A model generated the notes under the pieces. The model did not search any database. It was not told the DNA's origin and saw only the letters and a list, made by a program, of their open reading frames with translations. From the NCBI RefSeq assembly GCF_003966265.1, contig NZ_RXNV01000002.1, positions 372,001 through 436,000 on the forward strand: a stretch of DNA of 64,000 bases, read 5' to 3'. The stretch is from Shewanella atlantica. Its GTDB lineage: Bacteria > Pseudomonadota > Gammaproteobacteria > Enterobacterales > Shewanellaceae. The translations under genes and the position numbers were made by a program. Shown here in pieces: positions 17,670 to 26,867 of this stretch (its first letter is position 1; every line of letters starts with the position of its first letter).

Positions 17670-18784
17670 ATTTATCAACGTTTTCTCAAGTAGATGCCAA
17701 CTTCCAGGTTGAGTTTGTCGCCTATTTGCAACGACTACTTGTCGAAGGGGATTTTGTCGCCACCTATAAGTTCGCACTGCTGCATGCCTTAGCCGATATC
17801 TGTATCGAAAGACCTCAGTTTTTAAACAATGAACCTCAAAGCGGTATCATTGCCATAGATGAACTGGTGGAGAAGTTTATCGAACTCTATTGGCAGCATT
17901 CACTGCCTTATAGTGGCGCTGCTGCCAAAGCTGTGAGTACAAATGGTATTGATAGTGGGGACACGCAATTTATCCTGCTCCAGAATGCCGGAAAACAATC
18001 TGCATTGATTAAGAATCTTGCTGAATATCGAAGCCAAGGTGTGAGAACACTAGCACAGTTGAAAATGCATCCTTACTGGAATAAGTTGGTCACTAAGACC
18101 CGAAGCACCTTTAAAGAGGGACCTTTATGGCGTCTGCAGTTATTAGCGGGCAGCGAAGAGTGCTTCTATTACCCACATGATAAGTCTAAAAAGCATATCC
18201 TGCTCAATCCAGGCATCGCTTTTTGTTTCAGGCGCTTTCACGATCTGGTTGTATCACTTGCCCGCAGTAACTGGACGCAGAAGGTGTGTGACTTCCCGTC
18301 GAACCATGCTGTCATTGGCGGGCAGGGTAACTTGTCGGAATTCCTGTTTGGGAGTGACAGAAACTCCATCATTAAAGCAAGGCCAGTGTTGCACGATATT
18401 CAAAAGGGGCGCTGCTTCTACTGCAATAAGCCACTCAAAGATAGTGATAAAGAGAAGGGTGAGGTCGATCACTTCATCCCTTGGGCGCGATATCCTAATG
18501 ATCTCGGCCATAACTTTGTGCTGGCACATAGCAAATGTAATAACGCAAAAAGTGATCATCTAGCCGCAGAGCAGCACAAAGATCGCTGGTTTGAGCAAAA
18601 CATCATCCAGAATAAAAAGACTATCACTACAGAACTTGGCAGTTACTTTGTTTGTGAAAGTGGGCGCTCTGAAGCGATTGCCACCTGGGCTTATCAGTTA
18701 GCCGTTCAGAATCAATCGCCGCTTTGGTTGAAGGGGAAGAGTTTTGACACGTCTGGACAAACTGATAAAGGGCAGTTTGTTTGA
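17666..18784 (+). CDS. HNH endonuclease
   Basis: The product has 372 residues. The first 240 or so are helical and match no family I recognise. The C-terminal part has an HNH core: CFYC (Cys250, Cys253), a Glu-Val-Asp-His with His269 (VDHFIPWARYP), and a third helix NFVLAHSKCNNAKSDHLA with the final Asn/His. The CxxC pair and the later cysteine suggest a structural zinc. It overlaps the methyltransferase gene by 4 bases, so the two form one translation unit. Such pairing can mark restriction, anti-phage or nucleic-acid repair modules, but no direct evidence for a defence role is present. The long N-terminus may be the target-recognition part. Confidence 0.83.
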   Translation: MNLSTFSQVDANFQVEFVAYLQRLLVEGDFVATYKFALLHALADICIERPQFLNNEPQSGIIAIDELVEKFIELYWQHSLPYSGAAAKAVSTNGIDSGDTQFILLQNAGKQSALIKNLAEYRSQGVRTLAQLKMHPYWNKLVTKTRSTFKEGPLWRLQLLAGSEECFYYPHDKSKKHILLNPGIAFCFRRFHDLVVSLARSNWTQKVCDFPSNHAVIGGQGNLSEFLFGSDRNSIIKARPVLHDIQKGRCFYCNKPLKDSDKEKGEVDHFIPWARYPNDLGHNFVLAHSKCNNAKSDHLAAEQHKDRWFEQNIIQNKKTITTELGSYFVCESGRSEAIATWAYQLAVQNQSPLWLKGKSFDTSGQTDKGQFV

Positions 18785-19609
18785 TGGTTATACCTTCATT
18801 GTTATCTATCGATTCCCCGCGGGGGGATGTGCAGATACTTCTACGAGATGCAGGCTCTAGATTTCATGAGGAGTGTCCCTATACGCTCTGCGTTTTCAAA
18901 TAACCTCCATGTTTAAATGCCAGTTCGGTATCCCTACCTCTCGCTCAGTGAGTTTCACAATGTTAAACCTCGCCATGAAATCTCAGCTCGAAGAAGCATA
19001 TACACTTGGTTATTGTCTCTCTTCGATTAGGTTGTATCGCAGGCTTCGTAACTCATTTCTGGCCTTTTATGAAATAACGGTTTCATTTATCGGCGCAGTA
19101 CTAATTCGGGGTTTCCATAGCTGAACTAATGCGAAATGTTGTAAGTATAATCCCTGTGGGCTTTGCCAAAAATCCCTTTTTGGAAGCTCGTAGCCACATC
19201 TGTACTCGCTAATTTACAAGAATAATCATTGAACCACTTGAGCTTTATTACTTGTCTTTTGTAACTCGTTTTAGACCCAAAATGATAGATAGTTAGGAGG
19301 GATTTACCTTATTCACTCTGACCCCTTTATCTTTTTCTGACTGACGAAGCTTTCTTTAGCAACAACCCCTGAAGCAAGCATGTGCCACAGTAGAAACTGC
19401 CATGATAATGCTATAGCTGAATGCTTTTTTCATTGTTGAAGAAGATAGAGTGAACTGGAAAAGTGGTAAAAGCAGGGGCGAGTCACACTCCGAGAGATTA
19501 ACTACTGCTCCGCCTCTAGAACAGTAGTTAATTCATTGAATTCAAGCTATTATTTTTATACTAATTAGGTAAATTAATTTACAATTGTGATGTTTAAACA
19601 ACAATATTA
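18785..19609. other. gene-poor stretch, degraded mobile DNA
   Basis: These 825 bases carry no convincing intact gene. A frame of 83 codons at 18873-19124 has no recognisable content. A sequence ending CACTCTGACCCCTTTA near 19310-19330 resembles phrases often seen next to REP-associated transposase genes, though none is present. A transposase remnant lies at 19359-19460. The stretch precedes an AT-rich fadD and looks like an eroded insertion site. Confidence 0.45.
19359..19460 (+). pseudogene. IS3-family transposase remnant
   Basis: Translation from about 19359 gives a stretch reading SMCHSRNCHDNAIAECFFH. It resembles the integrase-core segment of IS3-family OrfB (SMSRKGNCxDNAxAESFF), which includes the third catalytic region. 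A TGA follows at once, and the usual next segment (LLKRERI-like) appears only in another frame as EEDRVNW. No intact transposase or clear terminal inverted repeats were found. This is a short fossil; the call rests on one motif. Confidence 0.55.
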
Positions 19610-21286
19610 ATGATGACTATAATGACAAATGATAAACCGTGGTTAAAAAAATATCCTGAGGATGTGCCCACAACAATAGATTCAAGTATGTATAACAATA
19701 TCAATGATTTGTTTAAAGAGTCTTTTAGTGCGCATGCTAAAAAAGCAGCATATATCAATATGGGACATAGCTTATCCTACCAAGATCTCGAAAGTAAAAG
19801 TAACGCTTTTGCTGCTTATCTACAATCTGAACTAAAAATGAAAAAAGGCGAACGAATCGCCTTGATGATGCCTAATTTATTGCAATATCCCATAACTATT
19901 TTAGGTGCATTAAAAGCAGGACTCATTATTGTAAATGTTAATCCACTTTATACCCCTCGAGAATTAAAACATCAATTACGAGACTCAGGGTCCAGTGCTA
20001 TTGTTGCCGTAACAAATTTTGGTAATAACCTTCAGCAAATACTGCATGAGACTAACATTAAGCATGTAATTTTAACCAAAATCGGCGATGAGTTAGCTAT
20101 TCATAAACGTACATTGGTTAACTTTCTTATCAAACATGTCAAAAAAATAGTGCCTAAATATCATATTTCCGACGCTATTTCATTGCGTAGAGCGTTAACC
20201 GAAGGCAAGAAACTTCCCTTTATAGATCCCCAAATAACAGTAGATGATTTAGCATACCTCCAATATACAGGTGGAACGACAGGTCCTGCGAAAGGGGCAA
20301 TGCTTACTCATAATAATATTATTTCTAACGTTCTACAGGTTCATGCTCATTTTAGCCCAAGAACCTTATATGATAAGGAATATGCAGTAACCCCACTTCC
20401 GCTTTATCATATTTTTGCCAACTCAGTGAGTATGATGTTTATGCTCTTTCTCGGTGCAACGAATTTACTCATTACCAACCCAAGAGATGTCGATGGTTTC
20501 GTAGCAGATTTAAGCAAATACCCATTCACAATGGTTTTTGGTTTAAATACACTTTTTAATGGTCTAAACAATCATGCTGGTTTTCAAGAGTTAGATTTTA
20601 GTCACGCTCGTTTTACTATTGCTGGTGGAATGCCGACGCAGAAAAATATTGCTGATCGTTGGCAAGAGCTTACTGGAATGCCTGTCATAGAAGGTTATGG
20701 CTTAACTGAATGTTCCCCAGTAGTCGCAGCAGGTACTCATCAACAACAATCATTTATTTCTTCAATTGGTGTCCCTTTACCCAGCACTGAACTCCGTATC
20801 GTTAATGATGAAAATGAACCTTTAGGTCCCAACCAAATTGGTGAAATTCAAATTAGAGGCCCCCAAGTGATGAAAGGCTATTGGCAACAAGAAGCCGAAA
20901 CCAATACTGTTATGCATACAGGAGGTTGGTTAAGCTCTGGCGATATAGGAAGAATGGATGAGGATGGGATTTTTTATATTGAAGACCGTAAAAAAGATAT
21001 GATTCTAGTTTCCGGGTTTAATGTTTTTCCAACTGAAATTGAAGAAGTTGCAACACTTCACCCTCACATCATCGAAGCTGCGGCCATAGGCATTCCTGAT
21101 GACGCCACAGGAGAAAAAGTTAAATTATTTATTGTCCGCAAAGGTAATGTGACCGTTGATGAAGTAAAAAAACATTGTAGAAAATATCTTACCGGCTATA
21201 AAAACCCAAGGGTAATCGAATTTAGAGATGAATTGCCAAAATCAAATGTTGGGAAGATCTTACGTCGAGAATTACGAGATTCATAA
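19610..21286 (+). CDS. fadD: long-chain-fatty-acid--CoA ligase (FadD)
   Basis: The product has 558 residues and closely follows the FadD pattern from WLKKYPEDVP to PKSNVGKILRRELRD. The AMP-binding P-loop is YTGGTTGPAKGAM near residue 220, the FACS motif includes GWLSSGDIG, and the acyl-linker region is DRKKDMILVSGFNVFP. It activates fatty acids to acyl-CoA at the inner membrane. Several in-frame ATGs (19610, 19613, 19622) occur near the start without a strong ribosome-binding site, so the first codons are uncertain. The gene is clearly more AT-rich than its neighbours and lies just after an IS remnant, which suggests recent acquisition or a second copy beside a core fadD elsewhere. Function is well supported. 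Confidence 0.94.
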   Translation: MMTIMTNDKPWLKKYPEDVPTTIDSSMYNNINDLFKESFSAHAKKAAYINMGHSLSYQDLESKSNAFAAYLQSELKMKKGERIALMMPNLLQYPITILGALKAGLIIVNVNPLYTPRELKHQLRDSGSSAIVAVTNFGNNLQQILHETNIKHVILTKIGDELAIHKRTLVNFLIKHVKKIVPKYHISDAISLRRALTEGKKLPFIDPQITVDDLAYLQYTGGTTGPAKGAMLTHNNIISNVLQVHAHFSPRTLYDKEYAVTPLPLYHIFANSVSMMFMLFLGATNLLITNPRDVDGFVADLSKYPFTMVFGLNTLFNGLNNHAGFQELDFSHARFTIAGGMPTQKNIADRWQELTGMPVIEGYGLTECSPVVAAGTHQQQSFISSIGVPLPSTELRIVNDENEPLGPNQIGEIQIRGPQVMKGYWQQEAETNTVMHTGGWLSSGDIGRMDEDGIFYIEDRKKDMILVSGFNVFPTEIEEVATLHPHIIEAAAIGIPDDATGEKVKLFIVRKGNVTVDEVKKHCRKYLTGYKNPRVIEFRDELPKSNVGKILRRELRDS

Positions 21287-21752
21287 GCACTATTACTGAC
21301 GTCCTATGTCATCAGCTTAAAAAAACGGTTTTATACGAAAATTCGTAAAAAATGGAGCTGGTGACTAGTTTGATTTTTGTTCAAGATTATGAGTTGGCTG
21401 ATATGGGGCAGCGTGTTTATCAACACGTGTATGCGAACTATCAAGATGCGTGAATGAGCAGATAACTTTGCTTATCCGTTCGTTGGGCTCTGAAAGTAGT
21501 TTTTTCTAAGAGCACGCACGCCGCCGAGAACTACTCGATTCAGGTACGTGCGTTTAAGTGTTTTTGCCTTAAATTTATCTATGTGTCACTAGCTGGATGG
21601 ATAAAACCGGCTTTATAAACCAAGAAAAATGTCCAGGCCAGTCTGTTCGATTTACTTTAAACCCTCGGAAACAAAGTAATTATTATGCCTAATAATTGCT
21701 CCTCATCTATACTTAACTATTAATTTTTCCCTCTATTATTAAGGATTTTCAT
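21287..21752. other. intergenic, no gene seen
   Basis: This stretch between fadD and the small ORF before the cation ATPase holds no convincing coding frame. A local inverted sequence, GTTTATCAACACGTG, and a run of AT near 21700-21740 that may be the ATPase promoter are all that stands out. Confidence 0.35.
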
Positions 21753-21974
21753 ATGATCAGGTCAATGCTTGTCATTGAAGCCCTGCAAAAGCATTTTGAC
21801 TTGATAGTGAAAACCGGGCATCGAACAGAAAGTCTCTTCCACACTCCAGCTGACCGGCCACTTATGCGCCAAACTTATACGCCAACTTTCCTGCCGCTGC
21901 TTATCGCAAACATCCAAAAGTGGAAAAGTAAGCTGGTGGTTATGGCAAGGGCTTTATGCAAAAAAATAACATGA
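21753..21974 (+). CDS. small hypothetical protein upstream of the cation ATPase
   Basis: This 73-residue frame begins with ATG preceded by AAGGATTTTC and ends 19 bases inside the following ATPase gene. The overlap and ribosome-binding site make translational coupling plausible. The product (MIRSMLVIEALQKHF...) has no recognised domain, signal peptide or clear membrane helix. It may be a true small partner, a leader peptide or chance; confidence is low. Confidence 0.35.
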   Translation: MIRSMLVIEALQKHFDLIVKTGHRTESLFHTPADRPLMRQTYTPTFLPLLIANIQKWKSKLVVMARALCKKIT

Positions 21975-24718
21975 AGAGCACTGCTAATCTTCAGTTAAAT
22001 GGAGCTAAACCCGAACCAGTTCCACCAAAAGATGGGGCTATCGATTCTGTACATGCCACCACAGCAGAAACTATTTTAGCGAGGTTAAAATCATCGGAAC
22101 ATGGTCTCGACCACAATGAGGCCGTAGCGCGTGTCAAACAATACGGTTTAAACACCATGCCTGAGCCTGAATTGCCAGGAGTATTCAGGTTTTTTCTCCG
22201 CCAGTTTGCCAGTCCACTTATCTATGTACTCGTGATAGCAACTATTTTTTCACTCTTTATTCAGGAGTGGGCCGATGCGATTTTTATTGGCGCTGTGCTT
22301 TTAGTTAATGCCATCATGGGGACGATTCAGGAGTATTCAGCACAAAAAGCGGCAGCCGCCCTAAACCAACTCGTCACAACCAGTTGTAACATAGTTAGAG
22401 AAAGCGACACATACGAAATAGATGCCAAAGATCTGGTTCCCGGGGATATCGTTATGCTGGAGTCTGGCGATAGAGTACCGGCCGACCTCAGGCTGATACG
22501 CTCCCATGACCTTGAAGTTGACGAATCTTTATTAACAGGAGAATCCCTTGCCGTAGAAAAAGATGACAACCTGGTGTTAGGCGAGGATTGCACCCTGGGC
22601 GATAGAGTGAACATGGCATTTGCAGGTACCATGGTCAATCGTGGGCGGGGCACCGGTGTTGTCGTCGGTACCGCAATGAATACCGAGTTGGGGCAAATAG
22701 CCTCGGCGGTGCTCAATAAACCGCCCCCCAAAGCGCCGCTAATGATCCGGATGGAAAAATTCACCTATAAAGTCACGGTTTTGGTTGCAACCGGGGCGAC
22801 CATTATGGCCAGCGTAGCATACGCAAGAGGCATGGAAGTGAGCGACATTTTTATGCTGGCAGTTGCACTGGCAGTATCTGCTATTCCCGAAGGGCTGCCG
22901 GTTGCCTTGACCGTTGCTCTCGCGATTAGTATGCACCGAATGGCCAAACGCAATGTGATTGTACGCAATCTGGTTGCCGTTGAAGCGCTGGGCTCCTGTA
23001 CTTATATTGCGACTGATAAAACGGGCACCTTAACGGTCAACCAATTGACCGCTAGATTGATTGAATTCCCTGGAGAGATACCATGGGAAGTCGGTGGTGA
23101 CAGCCTGGTACCTGGTGGAAAAATCACTAAATTTAATTCGCAACTGTCGCCCCGGGAGCTGACACTGGCGAATAAACTGTGTCAAACCGCAGTGCTGGCC
23201 AATGAGGGGTTCCTCGCTCATCGTGACGGCCATTGGGCCCACCATGGCGACGCTGTAGATGTTGCACTATTGGTGATGGCCCATAAATTAAACATCGTAC
23301 GCTCGGAAAAGTTAAACAGCATGCCGGAAATTGCAACCATACCATTTGAGTCGAAACTGCAGTTTTCAGCCAGTTTAAACAAGGTCGAAGGTGAACACTT
23401 TGCCTTTGTGAAAGGTGCGCTTGAGCGCCTGTTACCTTTATGCAGTCAAATGGCAAAGGTTGATGGTCCGGAGGTCATCGACAAGTGTTTAATCGAAAAA
23501 CAAGCCGACGCTCTTGCTCGCCAGGGCTATAGGGTTATCGCTTTGGCATCCGGCTCGGTAAACTGCTCTGGTGCCGACTTCTCGAAAGAGCAGTTATCCG
23601 GTTTAACCCTTATTGGGCTTGTGGGCATGATTGACCCATTACGAGATGAAACCAAGCAAGCTTTCGAAGCCTGTGGTGCAGCTGGAGTAAACATCGCTAT
23701 GGTAACAGGGGACCATCCAGTCACTGCCCTGGCGGTATCTCAAGAGCTCAAACTCGCCAATTCAAATGATCAGATTGTAACTGGACCGCAACTCAAAAAG
23801 GCTAGCAACGACGTCGAATTTGACAGGCTGACACTTGATGCTCGGGTGTTTGCTCGAGTGGAACCGGAACAAAAACTCCTTATTGTTCAATCACTGCAAC
23901 GAAATGGCCACTATGTCGCAGTCAGCGGCGATGGTGCCAACGACGCCCCGGCGCTACGGGCGGCTCATGTCGGCGTAGCAATGGGAGAAAAAGGTACCGA
24001 TGTTGCGCGAGAGGCGGCCGAATTGGTGATCACCGATGACAACTTTGCCTCAATCGTTGCCGGTATCGAAGAGGGGCGAGTAGCCTACTCTAATGTCCGT
24101 AAAGTCATATTTCTCCTTATATCGACCGGTGTGGCTGAACTGGTGATGTTTACCCTGGCGCTAATTGCGAATATTCCAATCCCGCTACTTGCAGTACAAC
24201 TTCTCTGGTTGAATCTGGTTACCAATGGCATCCAAGATGTGGCACTGGCCTTCGAACCTGCCGAAGGTAACGAATTAGCTTCGCCTCCCCGGAAACCCAC
24301 TGAAGCCATTTTTAATCGAATAATGATAGAACGCGTTGTTATCTCGGCTGTCTGCATCGGCTGCATGGCTTTTTTTCTTTTCCAATCATTAATTAGTTCG
24401 GGGATGGCCGTAGATGAAGCGCGAAACAGTACTTTGTTGCTGATGGTGTTGTTTGAAAATGTCCATGTATTCAACTGCCGTTCTGAATCCCGTTCCGTTT
24501 TTCGTCACAACCTCATGCTCAACCCTCTGCTTCTATTTGGAACGCTCACTGCACAGCTGATACACATAGCAGCGATGTACACACCTTGGTTAAAAGATGT
24601 GCTAAAAGTTCATCCCGTTTCTTTCGAGCACTGGGGATCTCTATTGATGATGGCTTTGAGTATTTTAGCGGTTATGGAAGTTCACAAGTTGTTTCGTAGA
24701 AAATATCCATTTAGGTAA
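21956..24718 (+). CDS. P2-type cation-transporting ATPase
   Basis: The product has 920 residues with a cation-ATPase N-terminal domain, the actuator motif LLTGESLAVEK, PEGLP (311-315) in helix 4, the phosphorylation site DKTGTLT with Asp354, a nucleotide-binding domain including FVKGALERL, the hinge GDGANDAPAL, and six C-terminal helices. This is the P2A/PMCA-like family that exports Ca2+ or related ions, sometimes Na+/K+; the ion cannot be fixed from the motifs alone. AAGGGCTTT precedes the ATG at 21956. A small EF-hand calcium-binding protein is encoded about 300 bases downstream on the other strand, which weakly supports calcium. Family assignment is strong. Confidence 0.93.
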   Translation: MQKNNMKSTANLQLNGAKPEPVPPKDGAIDSVHATTAETILARLKSSEHGLDHNEAVARVKQYGLNTMPEPELPGVFRFFLRQFASPLIYVLVIATIFSLFIQEWADAIFIGAVLLVNAIMGTIQEYSAQKAAAALNQLVTTSCNIVRESDTYEIDAKDLVPGDIVMLESGDRVPADLRLIRSHDLEVDESLLTGESLAVEKDDNLVLGEDCTLGDRVNMAFAGTMVNRGRGTGVVVGTAMNTELGQIASAVLNKPPPKAPLMIRMEKFTYKVTVLVATGATIMASVAYARGMEVSDIFMLAVALAVSAIPEGLPVALTVALAISMHRMAKRNVIVRNLVAVEALGSCTYIATDKTGTLTVNQLTARLIEFPGEIPWEVGGDSLVPGGKITKFNSQLSPRELTLANKLCQTAVLANEGFLAHRDGHWAHHGDAVDVALLVMAHKLNIVRSEKLNSMPEIATIPFESKLQFSASLNKVEGEHFAFVKGALERLLPLCSQMAKVDGPEVIDKCLIEKQADALARQGYRVIALASGSVNCSGADFSKEQLSGLTLIGLVGMIDPLRDETKQAFEACGAAGVNIAMVTGDHPVTALAVSQELKLANSNDQIVTGPQLKKASNDVEFDRLTLDARVFARVEPEQKLLIVQSLQRNGHYVAVSGDGANDAPALRAAHVGVAMGEKGTDVAREAAELVITDDNFASIVAGIEEGRVAYSNVRKVIFLLISTGVAELVMFTLALIANIPIPLLAVQLLWLNLVTNGIQDVALAFEPAEGNELASPPRKPTEAIFNRIMIERVVISAVCIGCMAFFLFQSLISSGMAVDEARNSTLLLMVLFENVHVFNCRSESRSVFRHNLMLNPLLLFGTLTAQLIHIAAMYTPWLKDVLKVHPVSFEHWGSLLMMALSILAVMEVHKLFRRKYPFR

Positions 24719-25023
24719 TTTGATAGTTTATAAGGAGAATTTGAATCGACCAGACGCTAACAGGGCAAAATGAATAATTGATGGGGCAGGCAAACTGTAT
24801 GGATACTTTTCCTGATGAAAGCCTTATTAGTTAGAGGCTAAACACTAAGGCATTTCGCTCCGGGAGTGAGGTGGGGCAGTTTATGTACTTGTCGATATTC
24901 TATAGTGCGTAGAGCATAAACATGCAGTAAGCCATCATCTTCCAGCCGAACTTATGCCGATGGCGTCACGACTAAAGACTTTATGGCTTAACATAGCCCA
25001 CTGTCTGTTGATATGAGCGTATT
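24719..25023. other. intergenic, no gene seen
   Basis: This sits between the ATPase and the convergent EF-hand gene. No ORF or clear terminator was found. The composition around 24840-24990 differs from normal spacers and may be an eroded element, but I cannot assign it. Confidence 0.3.
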
Positions 25024-25242
25024 TTACTGGCTGTTGAACCACTCACTAAACTCTTCGAAATCGATACTTCCGTTTCCGTCCAGATCTATTGCGTTAAAAC
25101 CAATCTCGGCACTTTCACCCGGCTCCAAGGCTTCCAGTGCCTGCAATAAGCGTTCAAACTCAGAAAGTTGGATGCTACCATCTCCGTCGGTATCAAAATG
25201 GTCGAAATTATCTTTAAGCTCTTCTTGGCATATATCAGTCAT
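25024..25242 (-). CDS. small EF-hand calcium-binding protein
   Basis: The product has 72 residues when started at the ATG at 25242, which has GGAG 7 bases upstream; the frame is also open to 25278. Two canonical EF-hand loops are visible, DTDGDGSIQLSE and DLDGNGSIDFEE, each with Asp at positions 1, 3, 5 and Glu at 12. There is no signal peptide in the short form, so it is likely a cytoplasmic calcium buffer or sensor. It is convergent with the P2-type ATPase gene, a suggestive but unproven pairing. Confidence 0.85.
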   Translation of the reverse strand: MTDICQEELKDNFDHFDTDGDGSIQLSEFERLLQALEALEPGESAEIGFNAIDLDGNGSIDFEEFSEWFNSQ

Positions 25243-25482
25243 TACAGACTCCAGATTAGTCTTGCTTTCAAGTTGCAATGGTTATAAGTTGTTGCATTAA
25301 AAGGTTTTTTGCATAACTTGATGGGTAAGCCTACCTTTGGTTCAAGTTCATCATGATCTTCTCGAACCATTTCGTCAACAAATACTGCGTAGCCAAATTA
25401 AACCTATGAATCCATCCGAGATGGCTCCCGATAAAGTTTTAGATGGGAGTACAATTCTCTTCAGCATGTATCTAGCGGCTAT

Positions 25483-26685
25483 CTAAACACCACATGGTTT
25501 AAGGCGATAAATAGACCCGCTGTCTGTCGATATGAGCAGATAGCCATGTTCATCTTCTATGATCTGACGTATCCGCTCGTTAAGCTCGGTTAGCAGTCTT
25601 TCTTCTGAAGTGGCAAGCTCACCATCGAGTTCTACTCGGTTCAGGTGAGTCAGTTTTAGTGCGCCACTGAGTAGATCACCTTCCCATTCGGTGAATGCTC
25701 GTCCGGAGTAGACCAATAAACTCGAGGGGGCGATGGATGGGGTATAGACCTTTGTTGGCGGCTCCATCCCCTCTTTAAATGTACCCTCACCGACACTTAT
25801 CGGCCCCCAATATTCCTTGCCAAATGAGACCACGGGCCAGCCATAGTTGGCACCTGGCTTAATCAGGTTAATCTCATCTCCGCCTCTGGGCCCATGTTCA
25901 ATCGACCATAAGCGCTGGTTTTCTGCGTCAAATGTCAGGCCTTGAGGGTTGCGATGGCCATAGCTGTAGATCTCGGGCAAAGCATTTTCATTACTCTTAT
26001 TAGAGCCAGAAACGAAGGGGTTATCTTCAGGCACACTGCCATCGAGGTTCAGGCGCAAGATGCTACCCGCGTGTGTGGTCAGGTCCTGTCCGTTGGGTCT
26101 ATGGCCGCGATCACCGACCGAGAAAAACAGATGGCCCTTGTCATCGAAGGCTATGCGCGATCCAAAGTGACGGCCGGTATCAGTTGCCGATTGGGTGACA
26201 AGCAGATCCTGCCATTCAACTAACCTGCTACCCCGAAGCAGGGCTCTTGCAATTGTCGTTCGGCCCAGGCCAGAAACTGGCTTTGAATAGGTAAAATAGA
26301 GCCATTGCTTCTTGCCACTGTTAAGATGAACTGTACTAGAGTCTGTATTAGCACTTGTCTCAGAGCTTGTATCAGAACTTGTATCAGAACTTGTATGAGC
26401 CACTTTTGGGCCTAGTTGGATATCCAGTAGGCCGCCTTGTCCATCGGCGTAAATGGGTGGTAGGCCTTTGATGTTTCTCTGCTTGCCGCTGGTGAGGTCA
26501 AGCTGTAACAGTTTTCCACCTCGCTCGGTGACCAGGAGTTTATTGGGGCCGATTAAGGCCATGCCCCAAGGGATCCCGAGCCCTTCAGCGACTTGCTCGA
26601 GTTGATAGTTCTCACAGGCTTTTGCCTGGCCATCGATAGAGACCAGAGCAGCTAATAAGGTCAAGATTAACGGTAAACTTTTCAT
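25483..26685 (-). CDS. PQQ-dependent sugar (aldose) dehydrogenase, GDH-B/Asd type
   Basis: The product has 400 residues with a signal peptide (ALVSIDGQAKA) and a six-blade propeller of the glucose/sorbosone dehydrogenase family. Family features are WGMALIGPNKLLVTERGG, GSRIAFDDKGHLFFSVGDRG, SYGHRNPQGLTFD and GPRGGDEINLIKPGANYGWP. It should oxidise aldose sugars in the periplasm with PQQ. A Ser/Thr-rich insertion at about residues 100-115 (SSDTSSDTSSETSANTDSS) is encoded by a degenerate 12-base tandem repeat. No PQQ biosynthesis genes are nearby. The gene is alone and leftward, with a spacer to the rhodanese gene. Family is firm; substrate is not. Confidence 0.9.
   Translation of the reverse strand: MKSLPLILTLLAALVSIDGQAKACENYQLEQVAEGLGIPWGMALIGPNKLLVTERGGKLLQLDLTSGKQRNIKGLPPIYADGQGGLLDIQLGPKVAHTSSDTSSDTSSETSANTDSSTVHLNSGKKQWLYFTYSKPVSGLGRTTIARALLRGSRLVEWQDLLVTQSATDTGRHFGSRIAFDDKGHLFFSVGDRGHRPNGQDLTTHAGSILRLNLDGSVPEDNPFVSGSNKSNENALPEIYSYGHRNPQGLTFDAENQRLWSIEHGPRGGDEINLIKPGANYGWPVVSFGKEYWGPISVGEGTFKEGMEPPTKVYTPSIAPSSLLVYSGRAFTEWEGDLLSGALKLTHLNRVELDGELATSEERLLTELNERIRQIIEDEHGYLLISTDSGSIYRLKPCGV
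26343..26400 (-). repeat. 12-base tandem repeat inside the dehydrogenase gene
   Basis: On the plus strand, units of the form CTTGTATCAGAA recur about four times with small changes. They encode the Ser/Thr/Asp-rich linker of the PQQ-type dehydrogenase, which probably grew by slippage. Confidence 0.75.
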
Positions 26686-26867
26686 TGTTCAGTCTCGGGC
26701 AGCGGTTAAGTGGGTCGACTCTTTCTTAGCGCTAAAACTCGTTATATAAGAGAGTTATATCTATAACGCAGCTTTGGGTGAAAAACAATCGACTATGTGA
26801 TTGTTGATTTTCTTGGGGGGGATTATGGCTTTCTATAACGTAGAGATGTGTGCTTGTTATTAATAAT

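Noticed and set aside
18873..19124. 83-codon frame as a gene
   Set aside because: No ribosome-binding site, no recognisable content, and it lies in a degraded mobile-DNA stretch.
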